Shown here: positions 9,368 to 18,414 of the stretch, piece by piece
Position numbering within the stretch: the first letter of the stretch is position 1
How the letters are laid out: every line of letters begins with the position of its first letter
NCBI GenBank assembly: GCA_025361445.1
Contig: JANYLP010000049.1
Location: forward strand, 1-37,921
Reading direction: 5' to 3'
Length of the DNA: 37,921 nucleotides
Source: Coriobacteriia bacterium
GTDB lineage: Bacteria > Actinomycetota > Coriobacteriia > Anaerosomatales > PALSA-660
The notes under the pieces: generated by a model
Told to the model about the DNA's origin: nothing
Database searches by the model: none
What the model saw: only the letters and a program-made list of their open reading frames with translations
Translations under genes and position numbers: made by a program

Positions 9368-12300
9368 ATTCTGCGCGCCCGCGAGTGCGGGTGCACTACA
9401 CGGCACAGCCCCCCGGATACGGGGCAGTCGGCGCAGAGGCTCGGATCGTAGGCGGTGAGGGGCGGGAAGCGCCCCGACTGCATCGCTTCGAGCGCCGCGT
9501 CGACCCGAGCGACGACCCGCGCCCGGTCCGCAGCGGTGAAGCGGTACTCCACCTCTTCGCATCCGGCTTCCACATGGATGAAGCGCATCCGCACGGACGC
9601 GGCTCCGGCTTCGAGAAGCGCGAGAGCGTAGATCTCGGCCTGGGCCGAATACCGGGCTCCCGTCGCGTCCCAGGTGACGCCGGTCTTGTAGTCGAGCACC
9701 GTCGCTTCGTCCCCGTCCCACGTGACCAGGTCCATCGTTCCGCGGATGACCCCGCCGTCGACCCGGATGGCGAATGGGACCTCAGGGCTGCCCGCTGCAA
9801 CGAGCGGCTCGATCTCAGACGCCCTAACGGCCTCGACGGCGCCACCGAGCCGCTCGAGCACCCCCGCACTCAGGTGCCTGCCGGCGGCGATCCGGCGGAG
9901 CCTGTCAGAGTCCACCGTCTCCCCCCGTGCGATGAGCTCGAGTGCGGCGTGGAGCGCCGAGCCGAACGCCAAAGGGTCCTCGTCCTTCGGGATCTCGAGC
10001 GCTCCGATGCGCAGCATGCGTTCGGCGAAGAACCGGTACGCGCAGCGCGCGTGCAGCGCGAGCGCCGTGTACGAGACCTCCCGGGGCGGCGGAATGGGGC
10101 CCGCGGTCCTCAGCGACGGGGCGGCCGGTTGCATCCGCCGGATCCGGACCTCGGACTGCGTGTCCGGCAGCGCAGGGGCCTCGACTAGGTCGTCCGGCCC
10201 GATGACCGAGAGGGTCATCAGCGCATCGAGGTCGGCGTCTCCCCTTCGGGCTGATTCGAGCACCCAGTCGATCGCGATGTCGTCGCGCGGCGCGGCCGCG
10301 GGGTCCGTGGACCCGGCGAGCAGCAGCGCCCTTTCCGCGCGCGTGCAGGCAACGTAGAACACGCGCTTCGCTTCCGCGAGGTCAAGCCGCTTCTCCTCTT
10401 CCACCGCTTGCGTCCAGGCCGTGGCGGCGTCCGCCTTCGCTCCACCGATCACTTTCGGTCCACGCGCGACCACGACGAGCCCGTCATCCTCGGGTTCAAG
10501 AAGGAACGCGCCGTGCGTATTGAGCGAGCCGTGCCCCAGATCCGCCACGGCGACCACGGGGAACTCGAGGCCCTTCGCAGCGTGCACCGTCATCACGCGG
10601 ACAGCTCCGGAGCCCTCCACCGCAAGAGCCGCAGCGGGTTCGCGACGGACGAAGGTCTCCCTGTCGTCGAGATAGCGCAGGAATGCGGCCGGATCGCCCG
10701 CTGAGACGCGTTCGAACTCCGAGGCGAGCCGTGCCGTCTTGCGCACGTTGGCCCACGACTCAGGCCGTTCGAGCAGGCCTCCGCCCGGTCCGAGAGCGCG
10801 AGCGGCGTACAGGATCGCGTCGGCCAGACCGAGACGGGCACGCACCTCGCGGAGCAGCTCCACCGTGCGCAGCAACAGCTCGGCGCGCTCCCGGTCGCCG
10901 GCGGGCAGCCCGGCCGCGTGTGCCTCTCTGATGGCCTTCCACAGGCCGTCGCGACCGTGGGTCGCAAGAGCGAGCAGGGCGTCGTCACTGAGCCCTCCGA
11001 AGCCCCCGGCGGCCAGCGCGAGCACGCCCTCGTCGTCGAGCGGGTTGGCGAGCACGCGGAGCAGCGCCCGCACATCGGCGTATTCGGGTGTCTCGTAGAA
11101 GCCGCCTGAAGATGCGGCTATCACGTCGAAGCCGACCTCCCGCAGCGCGTGCACGTACACGGGCATGGTCGTGGACGCGCGAACCAGCACGACGATGTCG
11201 TCTGCTGCGGTGCCCTCGACCACGAGACGTGCAAGGCGCTGCGCGAGAGCGCGCGCCTCGACCGCACGCCAGTCCTTCTCGGGACACAGTCTCTTGTCGA
11301 CGACGATCACCTCGACGAGCGGAGCAGCGTCGGGTGCGCCCGTCTTCGGATCGCCGCTCGTACCGCTCTCAAGAGTCAGGTAGTCCTCGCCGAAGAAGGC
11401 CTGCGTGCCGAACATACCGTTGAGCGCCTGGAGGAGACGCCGCTCCGAACGGTAGTTGACCGTCAGGCGACACGCCTGTTGTGCCTCCCGGGCCTCAGCC
11501 GACTTCCGCTTGCCCTCGAGCACCGTCACATCGGCGTCGCGGAACCGGTAGATCGACTGCTGGGCGTCTCCGACGACGCACTGCCCCGAGCCTGAGATCG
11601 GCTCGATGACCTGGAGCTGCAGGAGGTTCGTATCCTGGAACTCGTCGACCATGACTTCGGCGAAGGACGCGCCGACACCGGCTGCGATGTCTGGACGCTC
11701 GTTCCACAACCGTCGCACCAGGAGCTGTAGGTCCTCGAAGTCGAGGACCCCGGTGCGCGATTTGTCCTGCTCGTATTCGTCAGAGAAGGCGACGAGGAGC
11801 TCTCGCCACGCGTGGGCCCGCTCGGTGGCGAGCGTGTCGATCGCTGCCTGCACGGCGGCCTCAAGCTCCGCGTTGATCTCCCGAGTGGCGGCTTTGGCCT
11901 CCTCATCGCCGCGAGCTGCGCCCTTGCACGCTGCGAGCGCGAACGCTGCCCGAGCACCCTCGCGATCGGATCCGCTCTTCAGCACCTCCGTGATCGCGCT
12001 ACGGAGCTCGATGTATCCCGCAAGGTTCGCAGCCACCGTGGGTGTCTCACGGAGCGCCTTGTAGCCGGGCAGCAGCCTGTCGAGCGCCTGCGTGAGCCTG
12101 ACCAGCGCCTCCCGATATCCCATGCCGTGCGCGATCCCCGTAGCGTCGATCCGCGCACCTTTCGAGCGCGCGCGATCGAACCCATCGAGGACGGTCTTTC
12201 GGAGGTCGGCGACGCCCTCCTCCACGAGTTCCGCGATGACATCCGCACTCGTCGACGTTCGAAGACAGACGGATGCGGCACTCTCGAACGCGGCGGTACG

Positions 12301-12690
12301 CGAAAGACCCGTGTACGGATCGGCGAGAACCGCGAACGCGGGATCCACGCCCAGCTCGAGTGCGTGGCGGCGAACGATTCGGGCGCAGAAACCGTGGATG
12401 GTCGATATCCATGCGTTGTCGACCTCCCGCGCGAGTGCCGGGTGGCCCGCGTCGAGGAATGCGCGTCTCACGCGCTCCGTGAGCTCCCCGGCCGCCTTGT
12501 CCGTGAACGTGATGAGCAAGACGGAGCGGATCGGGAAAGGCCGGCCGGCCGCCTCCTGCTCCAGGACTCGATCGACGAACCTCTGCACGAGCACGCGTGT
12601 CTTACCCGAGCCGGCTCCGGCGCTGATCACGATGCGATCCGCCCTACTGTCGACCGCCTCACGCTGACCGGGGTTGAAGTCGAGGCTCAC
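9364..12690 (-). CDS. addA: UvrD/RecB-type helicase-nuclease, AddA-like
   Basis: Walker A ISAGAGSGKTRVLVQRF, Walker B VMVDEFQDTN, helicase motifs ADVTVLEGKRKS and VMTVHAAKGLEFPVVAV, C-terminal nuclease GTMDLVTWDGDEATVLDYKTG. GTG at 12690 overlaps the upstream stop by 1 nt. Confidence 0.85.
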   Translation of the reverse strand: MSLDFNPGQREAVDSRADRIVISAGAGSGKTRVLVQRFVDRVLEQEAAGRPFPIRSVLLITFTDKAAGELTERVRRAFLDAGHPALAREVDNAWISTIHGFCARIVRRHALELGVDPAFAVLADPYTGLSRTAAFESAASVCLRTSTSADVIAELVEEGVADLRKTVLDGFDRARSKGARIDATGIAHGMGYREALVRLTQALDRLLPGYKALRETPTVAANLAGYIELRSAITEVLKSGSDREGARAAFALAACKGAARGDEEAKAATREINAELEAAVQAAIDTLATERAHAWRELLVAFSDEYEQDKSRTGVLDFEDLQLLVRRLWNERPDIAAGVGASFAEVMVDEFQDTNLLQLQVIEPISGSGQCVVGDAQQSIYRFRDADVTVLEGKRKSAEAREAQQACRLTVNYRSERRLLQALNGMFGTQAFFGEDYLTLESGTSGDPKTGAPDAAPLVEVIVVDKRLCPEKDWRAVEARALAQRLARLVVEGTAADDIVVLVRASTTMPVYVHALREVGFDVIAASSGGFYETPEYADVRALLRVLANPLDDEGVLALAAGGFGGLSDDALLALATHGRDGLWKAIREAHAAGLPAGDRERAELLLRTVELLREVRARLGLADAILYAARALGPGGGLLERPESWANVRKTARLASEFERVSAGDPAAFLRYLDDRETFVRREPAAALAVEGSGAVRVMTVHAAKGLEFPVVAVADLGHGSLNTHGAFLLEPEDDGLVVVARGPKVIGGAKADAATAWTQAVEEEKRLDLAEAKRVFYVACTRAERALLLAGSTDPAAAPRDDIAIDWVLESARRGDADLDALMTLSVIGPDDLVEAPALPDTQSEVRIRRMQPAAPSLRTAGPIPPPREVSYTALALHARCAYRFFAERMLRIGALEIPKDEDPLAFGSALHAALELIARGETVDSDRLRRIAAGRHLSAGVLERLGGAVEAVRASEIEPLVAAGSPEVPFAIRVDGGVIRGTMDLVTWDGDEATVLDYKTGVTWDATGARYSAQAEIYALALLEAGAASVRMRFIHVEAGCEEVEYRFTAADRARVVARVDAALEAMQSGRFPPLTAYDPSLCADCPVSGGLCRVVHPHSRARRI

Positions 12691-15428
12691 TATCTCACCG
12701 CCTTGGCGCAGAAGCCCGCAGCCGAGCAGTAGCGACACGACGCCGATGAAGGCGTCGGCTCGATCCTGCCCTGCCGCATCTCGTCCGCAACCCGACGCGC
12801 CTCTGACGCCGCCGCATCGAGCAGCGCGTCGATCTCGCCACGCTCGATCACGTCGGCGGGCTTGAACGCGCCCGCGACGCCGCTCAACACGAAGCCGCGG
12901 TCAGAACCGTCCTTCAGGCTGCGGTAGACGCCCCCCGCTACGGGCAGCCCAAGGACGCGGGATGCTGCCACCGCGTACAGCTGAAGTTGCACGAGCCCGT
13001 CGCGGCGGATCTGCGCCAGTGATGAGGCGGTCGTGCGCTTGTAGTCCAGGATGACGAGGCCTTCCGGCCCCACGTCGATCCGATCGGCGCGGCCCTTGAG
13101 GGACACACCGCCGATATCGACGGCCGGCAGCTCGGCCGAGCCGCCGAACGCCCACTCGATGTGTGCCGGCGCGTAGTCCGGAAGGAACACCGCGTCGCGC
13201 TCCACGAGCGCCACGACCGAAGGTGGAACGCTCTCGAGCAGGACGAGCTCCTCCAGGGACTCCGGGGTGCGCACATCCGTCATCGCGGCCGCAACGGCTT
13301 CGGAGGCGACGATCGCTGCTGCAGCCCGGGTTCCGGGCGTGACCCGTGGCTCCCGCAGGTGCCATCCCTGGTAGAAGCGGGCGAGAGCGTCGTGTGCGAG
13401 CCTTCCGGCCGCTGAGCGATCGAGCGCCTGGTCCGGTGCCTGCGCGGCGATCTTGCGCTCGATGAACCATCGGTATGGGCATGCGAGGTACGTCTCGATC
13501 TGGCTCGGAGAAACCTCGTTCGTTCCGGCCAGATTCGCAAGTGATGCCTCGCAGAGCACCGCACCGTGAGCACCGCGCGGGCCGCCGAACGCCCCTTCAG
13601 CGTCGAGGGTGACCACTCGCAGCAACGGCCGCTCGCTCGTGGGTAGCGGGTCTCCCGGGCGTCGGTAGAGGTCGAGGAACTCGTCCCAGAAGACCGATTC
13701 CCGCAAGGGTGCGCCTTCGTCGTTCGCGCCTTGTCGCGTGAGCGTGAGGGTGGACGTGGCGGTCACGGCTGCGAGGAAGAACGCCCGACGCTCTCGCTTC
13801 GCGTGTTCCTGTGGATCGCCCACGATCCCGAGAGCCCTCATCGCTTCTGCTACCGACTCGCCTTCGAGGCGATCCTCGCTCCCCCGCCGCGGAATCTCGG
13901 CCGCGATCATCCCTGCGATGATGACGTGCGCGAACTCCCCGGACGGGACAGCATCGATGCCCGTTATGAGCACGTGCCCGGGTCGCCGGGCCGACGCGGG
14001 AGCGATACGGGCAACGGCGAATCGCTCCCAGAGCTCATCCGCAGTCACCTCGCCGTCCCCGAGCTCCATCGCTTCCTGGACGAGACGACAGAACGCACGG
14101 TGGACGGCCGCGTCGATCGCCCCGTCCTCATCAGTGACGGGCGCGGCCCCCGCGTTCGCGTTCACCAGGAGTGCATCAACCAGATTCTTCCATTTCTTGG
14201 CAGTCTCGATACTGATCGGAGCATGGGAGAGTGCTGCAGCGGCTTCGATGATCGGGTCCATCTGCGTGACCTGCCGGAGAAGCTCGCGCCCTCTAGCGGC
14301 CCCGCCTCGGCGCCAGGCGGAGTCCGCCCGGTCGGCCTGGTCGGTCGGAACGCCGGAGAACGGAGTGCGCGCCAGTGCCGCAAGATCCGCCCTGGCGATC
14401 CCGCCGGTCGCGCATGCGCGCAGGGAGAGCAGCGCGCGACCCAGTGCGGTATCGACTGCAAGCAGGCTCTCCTCCGTCTCGGACTCGACCCCCACGTCCC
14501 TGAACGCACGCCGCAACCACTCGCTGTGCCTTCCGGGATCCGCGAACGCGACGACGATGGACTCGGGACGGGCGCCCGATCCGATGAGAGAGGCTGCGGT
14601 GGTCGCGATGTGGCGCGCTTCGGCTTCTTCGCCCTGTGTCACGACCATGCTCACCGAGCCTCGCCACTCACCGGGTTCGGCTCCCCTGAACAGGTCGCGG
14701 CGTATTCTCAGCAGTTCGGGATCGAGGGCATCCGCGACGATCGCCTCATCGATCTCGGCACCGGACGCGCGCAGCCGTTCGATCAAGTCGGTCGTAGCGG
14801 CGGTCCCCGGGCACTCGGGACGCCAGGGCAGTGACAGCAGAACCTCGGCGCCGCCCGCGCTCCAACCACAGATCAGCGCTTCGTGTTCGGGCAGCAGATC
14901 GACGAAGCCATCGGCGACGATCAAGGAGGCGGGCGGCCTCTCCGCACCCAGCGCGGCGCACACCTCCGCACCCTCTGCAAGACCGTGCTGAACGAGCGAC
15001 GCTCGATAGGCGTCGACGGCCGCGATGATCCGACCCGGGAGACCCTCTGCCTTTCGAGAGTCCCGCGAACCAACTCCCGCACGCATCGCCAGCATGCCAA
15101 GAAGGCCGACCGTGCCACGTCCGGACCACTCGGTGACGCAGGCGTTCACGAGAGAGCGCGCGAGGAGCACGTCCCTGCCCAACCCGGACGCGATGCGTCG
15201 TCCATCCCCGATGAGGGCCCATTCGGCCTGAATGAGCCCGTCCAGGGTCGCGACACGCACTCCGACCGGTGAATCGGCTGCCAGAAGCGAACGCGTACGA
15301 ACGGCGTCCGGCCCGGACGGCACGACGACCAGCACGCTGCGGCCCTCGCTCGCTGCGCCAACGACTGCGTCGCGCGTCGCCTGCGCCACGCCTTCGCCCG
15401 GAAGACCCGTTAGGACAGATAGAGGCAC
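12690..15428 (-). CDS. addB: PD-(D/E)XK exonuclease / AddB-like subunit
   Basis: C-terminal RecB-like nuclease GRADRIDVGPEGLVILDYKRT; YLACPYRWFIERK plus CRYCSAAGFC Fe-S-type cysteines; immediately upstream of the AddA-like gene. N-terminal nucleotide-binding site degenerate. Confidence 0.78.
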   Translation of the reverse strand: MPLSVLTGLPGEGVAQATRDAVVGAASEGRSVLVVVPSGPDAVRTRSLLAADSPVGVRVATLDGLIQAEWALIGDGRRIASGLGRDVLLARSLVNACVTEWSGRGTVGLLGMLAMRAGVGSRDSRKAEGLPGRIIAAVDAYRASLVQHGLAEGAEVCAALGAERPPASLIVADGFVDLLPEHEALICGWSAGGAEVLLSLPWRPECPGTAATTDLIERLRASGAEIDEAIVADALDPELLRIRRDLFRGAEPGEWRGSVSMVVTQGEEAEARHIATTAASLIGSGARPESIVVAFADPGRHSEWLRRAFRDVGVESETEESLLAVDTALGRALLSLRACATGGIARADLAALARTPFSGVPTDQADRADSAWRRGGAARGRELLRQVTQMDPIIEAAAALSHAPISIETAKKWKNLVDALLVNANAGAAPVTDEDGAIDAAVHRAFCRLVQEAMELGDGEVTADELWERFAVARIAPASARRPGHVLITGIDAVPSGEFAHVIIAGMIAAEIPRRGSEDRLEGESVAEAMRALGIVGDPQEHAKRERRAFFLAAVTATSTLTLTRQGANDEGAPLRESVFWDEFLDLYRRPGDPLPTSERPLLRVVTLDAEGAFGGPRGAHGAVLCEASLANLAGTNEVSPSQIETYLACPYRWFIERKIAAQAPDQALDRSAAGRLAHDALARFYQGWHLREPRVTPGTRAAAAIVASEAVAAAMTDVRTPESLEELVLLESVPPSVVALVERDAVFLPDYAPAHIEWAFGGSAELPAVDIGGVSLKGRADRIDVGPEGLVILDYKRTTASSLAQIRRDGLVQLQLYAVAASRVLGLPVAGGVYRSLKDGSDRGFVLSGVAGAFKPADVIERGEIDALLDAAASEARRVADEMRQGRIEPTPSSASCRYCSAAGFCAKAVR

Positions 15429-15437
15429 GCGCCCACT

Positions 15438-15462
15438 CCTTCGGTCGTCACTCGGCCGAAGG
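15438..15462 (-). promoter_or_regulatory. Hairpin overlapping the Shine-Dalgarno sequence of addB
   Basis: CCTTCGG (15438-15444) / CCGAAGG (15456-15462); on the minus strand the 3' arm contains GAAGG of the addB SD (GAAGGAG). Confidence 0.45.
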
Positions 15463-15491
15463 CAAGTGTGCGCCGAGGGTCTGACACCGAG

Positions 15492-15788
15492 CTATACGGC
15501 CTGAGCCTGCGTGTAACGGTCCACGCCTTCCCGGATCTCGCGTACCTTGCGCCACGCGATCTGCTCATCGCGGCCCATGTAGTGATCGAACCGCTCGCTG
15601 AGCCCCTCTGCAGCCACCTCGGCCCTGTCGGCGACCACTCGAGCCAGCTCGGCCGCCTTGAGCGCGCGCTCGGCGAGCCGATGGCGCGTCTCGTCGCCAC
15701 TGGCCGGCGCCATCAGAAGCCCGGCAAGGACCCCCAGGCCGGCGCCGACGATGCAGCCAATGCCAAAATATGCCAATCTTCGTGACAT
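15492..15788 (-). CDS. YtxH-like membrane protein
   Basis: MSRRLAYFGIGCIVGAGLGVLAGLLMAPASGDETRHRL: Gly-rich TM followed by MAPxSGxETR, typical of YtxH-like proteins. Confidence 0.75.
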   Translation of the reverse strand: MSRRLAYFGIGCIVGAGLGVLAGLLMAPASGDETRHRLAERALKAAELARVVADRAEVAAEGLSERFDHYMGRDEQIAWRKVREIREGVDRYTQAQAV

Positions 15789-15789
15789 G

Positions 15790-16662
15790 CTAATCAGCCT
15801 CCACAGCCGACGGGCCCTCACTCAACAGCCGATAGATGCGCTCGAGCTCCTCTTCCCCCTGGAAGTCGATCTCGATCTTGCCCTTATTCGCTGTCTGCCG
15901 GACCCGGACGTTCGTACGCAGGAGACGCCGCATCTTGCGAGCCACGATCTTGTAGGACTTCGGCGAGATCGGCCTCGGCGCGCGATCGGCGCTCTGGCCT
16001 GCCGCGAACAGCCGTGCCAGCGTCTCTGCCTCACGGACCGACAGCCCCTCGTCGATGATCTTGTTGGCGAGGCGTATCCGCCGATCGTCGTCGGGAACCG
16101 ATAGGACTGCACGTGCGTGGCCGGCGGTAAGCTTCTCCTGGGAGATCAGGTCCTGGATCTCATCGGGCAGGTCCAGAAGCCGCAGGGCGTTGGCGATGGC
16201 GGAGCGCGACTTTGAGACCTTGTCCGCGAGCTCTGCCTGAGTCATCTGGTGCTCGTTCAAGAGCCGCCGGTATCCGTGCGCCTCTTCCATCGCATTCAGG
16301 TCTTGGCGCTGCAGGTTCTCGATGAGCGCGAGCTCGAGCGACTCGCCCTCGCTCGTCGACATAACTCGTACCGGCACACGTTCCAGCCCCGCCGCCTTTG
16401 CTGCGCGCCATCTCCGCTCGCCGGCGATGATCTGATAGCCGTCGGAATGCGGGCGCACGATAATGGGTTGAAGCATGCCGACCTTGCCGATCGAGTCTGC
16501 AAGCTCGTCGATCGCCTCCTGGGCGATCACGGTGCGCGGCTGGTTTGGATTGGGGGAGATCGCTGCGGTGGGAAGCTCGTGCGTCTCGTCGGGTGCGCTG
16601 CTGCCGCCGCCGGGGATCAGCGCGGCCAAACCACGGCCGAGTCCACGTCTTTGCTCAGACAC
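15790..16662 (-). CDS. parB: Chromosome-partitioning protein ParB/Spo0J
   Basis: RRGLGRGLAALIP N-terminus, ISPNPNQPR, IIAGERRWRAAKAAG, ALIENLQRQDLNAMEEA, HTH MTQAELADKVSKSRSAIANALRLL. Confidence 0.96.
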   Translation of the reverse strand: MSEQRRGLGRGLAALIPGGGSSAPDETHELPTAAISPNPNQPRTVIAQEAIDELADSIGKVGMLQPIIVRPHSDGYQIIAGERRWRAAKAAGLERVPVRVMSTSEGESLELALIENLQRQDLNAMEEAHGYRRLLNEHQMTQAELADKVSKSRSAIANALRLLDLPDEIQDLISQEKLTAGHARAVLSVPDDDRRIRLANKIIDEGLSVREAETLARLFAAGQSADRAPRPISPKSYKIVARKMRRLLRTNVRVRQTANKGKIEIDFQGEEELERIYRLLSEGPSAVEAD

Positions 16663-17437
16663 GGTCGAGCACCTCCTTAGCCAGACGGCGGTAGGCGTCC
16701 GCGCCGCGCCCGGACGGATCGTACACGGTTACGGGCTTGCCGTGGCTCGGGGCCTCGGCGATACGGACCGTCCGGGGAATGAGGGTATCGAACACACGGT
16801 CCTCGAAGAAGTCACGTACTTCGTCGACGACCTGCTGCGAGAGCCGCGTTCGAGAGTCGAACATCGTCATGACGGCGCCGAAGATGTCCAACGTGGGATT
16901 CAGGTGAGTCTTCACGAGACGCACGCTGTCGAGGAGCTTGCTCAGGCCCTCAAGTGCGTAGTACTCGCACTGTACGGGGACGACAAGCCCGTTCGCGACG
17001 GTGAGAGCGTTGATCGTGAGCAGACCCAACGACGGGGGGCAGTCAATGATCACGAAGTCGAAGTCCGCCAGCACCGGCTGCAGAACCACGCGGAGACGGC
17101 CCTCGCGACTCATCGCAGAGACCAACTCGATCTCGGCCCCTGCCAACTGGATGGTCGCCGGGGCAACGAAGACGTTCTCAACTTGAGTCGGCTCGATGAT
17201 CGCCTCTATCGGCGTGTCGCCAAGGAGGGCGTCGTACATACAGAGATCGCGCTGGTTCTTGTTCAGCCCGAAGCCTGAGGTTGCATTCCCCTGTGGGTCC
17301 AGGTCGACCAGCAGGATCCGTTCCCCAAGGTCGCCGAGCGCAGCCGCCAAGTTCACGGCCGTAGTGCTCTTGCCGACCCCGCCCTTCTGGTTCACAACAG
17401 CCAGAACGCGCTTCGGTCTCCCGCCTGAGCCTGACAT
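16655..17437 (-). CDS. parA: Chromosome-partitioning ATPase ParA/Soj
   Basis: Deviant Walker A NQKGGVGKSTTAVNLAAAL, LLVDLDPQGNATSGFG, FVIIDCPPSLGLLTINAL. Confidence 0.96.
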   Translation of the reverse strand: MSGSGGRPKRVLAVVNQKGGVGKSTTAVNLAAALGDLGERILLVDLDPQGNATSGFGLNKNQRDLCMYDALLGDTPIEAIIEPTQVENVFVAPATIQLAGAEIELVSAMSREGRLRVVLQPVLADFDFVIIDCPPSLGLLTINALTVANGLVVPVQCEYYALEGLSKLLDSVRLVKTHLNPTLDIFGAVMTMFDSRTRLSQQVVDEVRDFFEDRVFDTLIPRTVRIAEAPSHGKPVTVYDPSGRGADAYRRLAKEVLDRV

Positions 17438-17500
17438 CCGCTTCCTCCCGATCCGAAGACATCCCACGCAGTATACGATGGATCCGCGCAGATGCGACCC

Positions 17501-18208
17501 CTATGCCAGCGGCTGACGCTGCGCCATACCCGGGCGCCGCGGCAATCTGACCTGCGACTGAGAGAGCTTCTCGTAGATGACGATGCTTCGCTCGACTTCC
17601 GCTCCCGGTACAGACACGCGGCGGGTCGAAGTTCGTCGCATCCCACAGAGTGCCGCCACTCGATCGCCGCGCATGAGCTCCTCGTCGTCGACTCGCCCCT
17701 TCATACAGAGGAGCAGACCACCGAGACGGAGCAGGGGAGACGCGAGCTCAACCAGAGAGGGCAGACTCGAGAGCGCGCGGGCGGTCACCGCCGCGAAGCC
17801 CCCCGGCATCTCGACCGCCAGCTCCTCCGCCCTGATTGGGTGGACCGTGGCTTCCAGGCGCAGCTCCGTCGCTTCGCGCTCAAGGAAGGCTGCCTTCTTC
17901 TTGACCGACTCGACGAGTGCCACCGGGCGACCGCTGAGTACTGCCAGCGGTATCCCGGGGAAGCCCGCCCCGCTCCCGATGTCGGCGAAAGGGCCGGGAG
18001 GGGCCAGCTCCAACGCCGGGCCTGCAGTCAGACTGTCCAAGACGTGCAGCCTGACCGCGTCCTGAGGGTGAATCGATGTCAGGTTCATTGACTCATTGGT
18101 CTCAAGCACTGCCTGCAGGTGCGCACTCAGAGCGCCCGCCTGAGCGCTGCTGAGGACGAGCCCGAGGGCGTCCACCCCTGCCTGAATGGCACTTGTGTAG
18201 GTCTCCAT
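17501..18208 (-). CDS. rsmG: 16S rRNA (guanine(527)-N(7))-methyltransferase RsmG (GidB)
   Basis: NLTSIHPQDAVRLHVLDSL, FADIGSGAGFPGIPLAVL, VESVKKKAAFLE, VTARALSSLPSLVELASPLL. Confidence 0.94.
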   Translation of the reverse strand: METYTSAIQAGVDALGLVLSSAQAGALSAHLQAVLETNESMNLTSIHPQDAVRLHVLDSLTAGPALELAPPGPFADIGSGAGFPGIPLAVLSGRPVALVESVKKKAAFLEREATELRLEATVHPIRAEELAVEMPGGFAAVTARALSSLPSLVELASPLLRLGGLLLCMKGRVDDEELMRGDRVAALCGMRRTSTRRVSVPGAEVERSIVIYEKLSQSQVRLPRRPGMAQRQPLA

Positions 18209-18296
18209 ACCCGGAGGATACCGCAACTTTCCGACCCGCACCTTGCGGAGATCGGACCGGGCTCAGATCGGTTCTCCGTGACCGGATGGCCTGCGA

Positions 18297-18312
18297 TGTT
18301 TCACGTGAAACA
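18297..18312. promoter_or_regulatory. parS: parS centromere site 1
   Basis: Perfect 16-bp palindrome TGTTTCACGTGAAACA. Confidence 0.96.
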
Positions 18313-18333
18313 CTGCAGTCCCTGAAAACGGAA

Positions 18334-18349
18334 TGTTTCACGTGAAACA
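18334..18349. promoter_or_regulatory. parS: parS centromere site 2
   Basis: Second perfect TGTTTCACGTGAAACA (extended palindrome ATGTTTCACGTGAAACAT, 18333-18350), 37 bp from site 1. Confidence 0.96.
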
Positions 18350-18364
18350 TCTCCGGCAATGAAA

Positions 18365-18390
18365 CAGGGGACCCGCTGACGGGTCCCCTG
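18365..18390 (-). terminator. Terminator-like hairpin downstream of jag
   Basis: Perfect 10-bp stem CAGGGGACCC-GCTGAC-GGGTCCCCTG; minus strand continues TTTCATTG (weak T tract). Confidence 0.6.
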
Positions 18391-18414
18391 ACTGAAGAAC
18401 TAGTCTCGTAACGC

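Noticed and set aside
8647-10188. 513-aa plus-strand ORF spanning rlmN and addA
   Set aside because: Overlaps two well-supported genes in another frame/strand; Arg-rich shadow ORF.
13731-14991. Overlapping plus-strand ORFs (367 and 417 aa) inside addB
   Set aside because: Shadow frames opposite the supported addB-like CDS.
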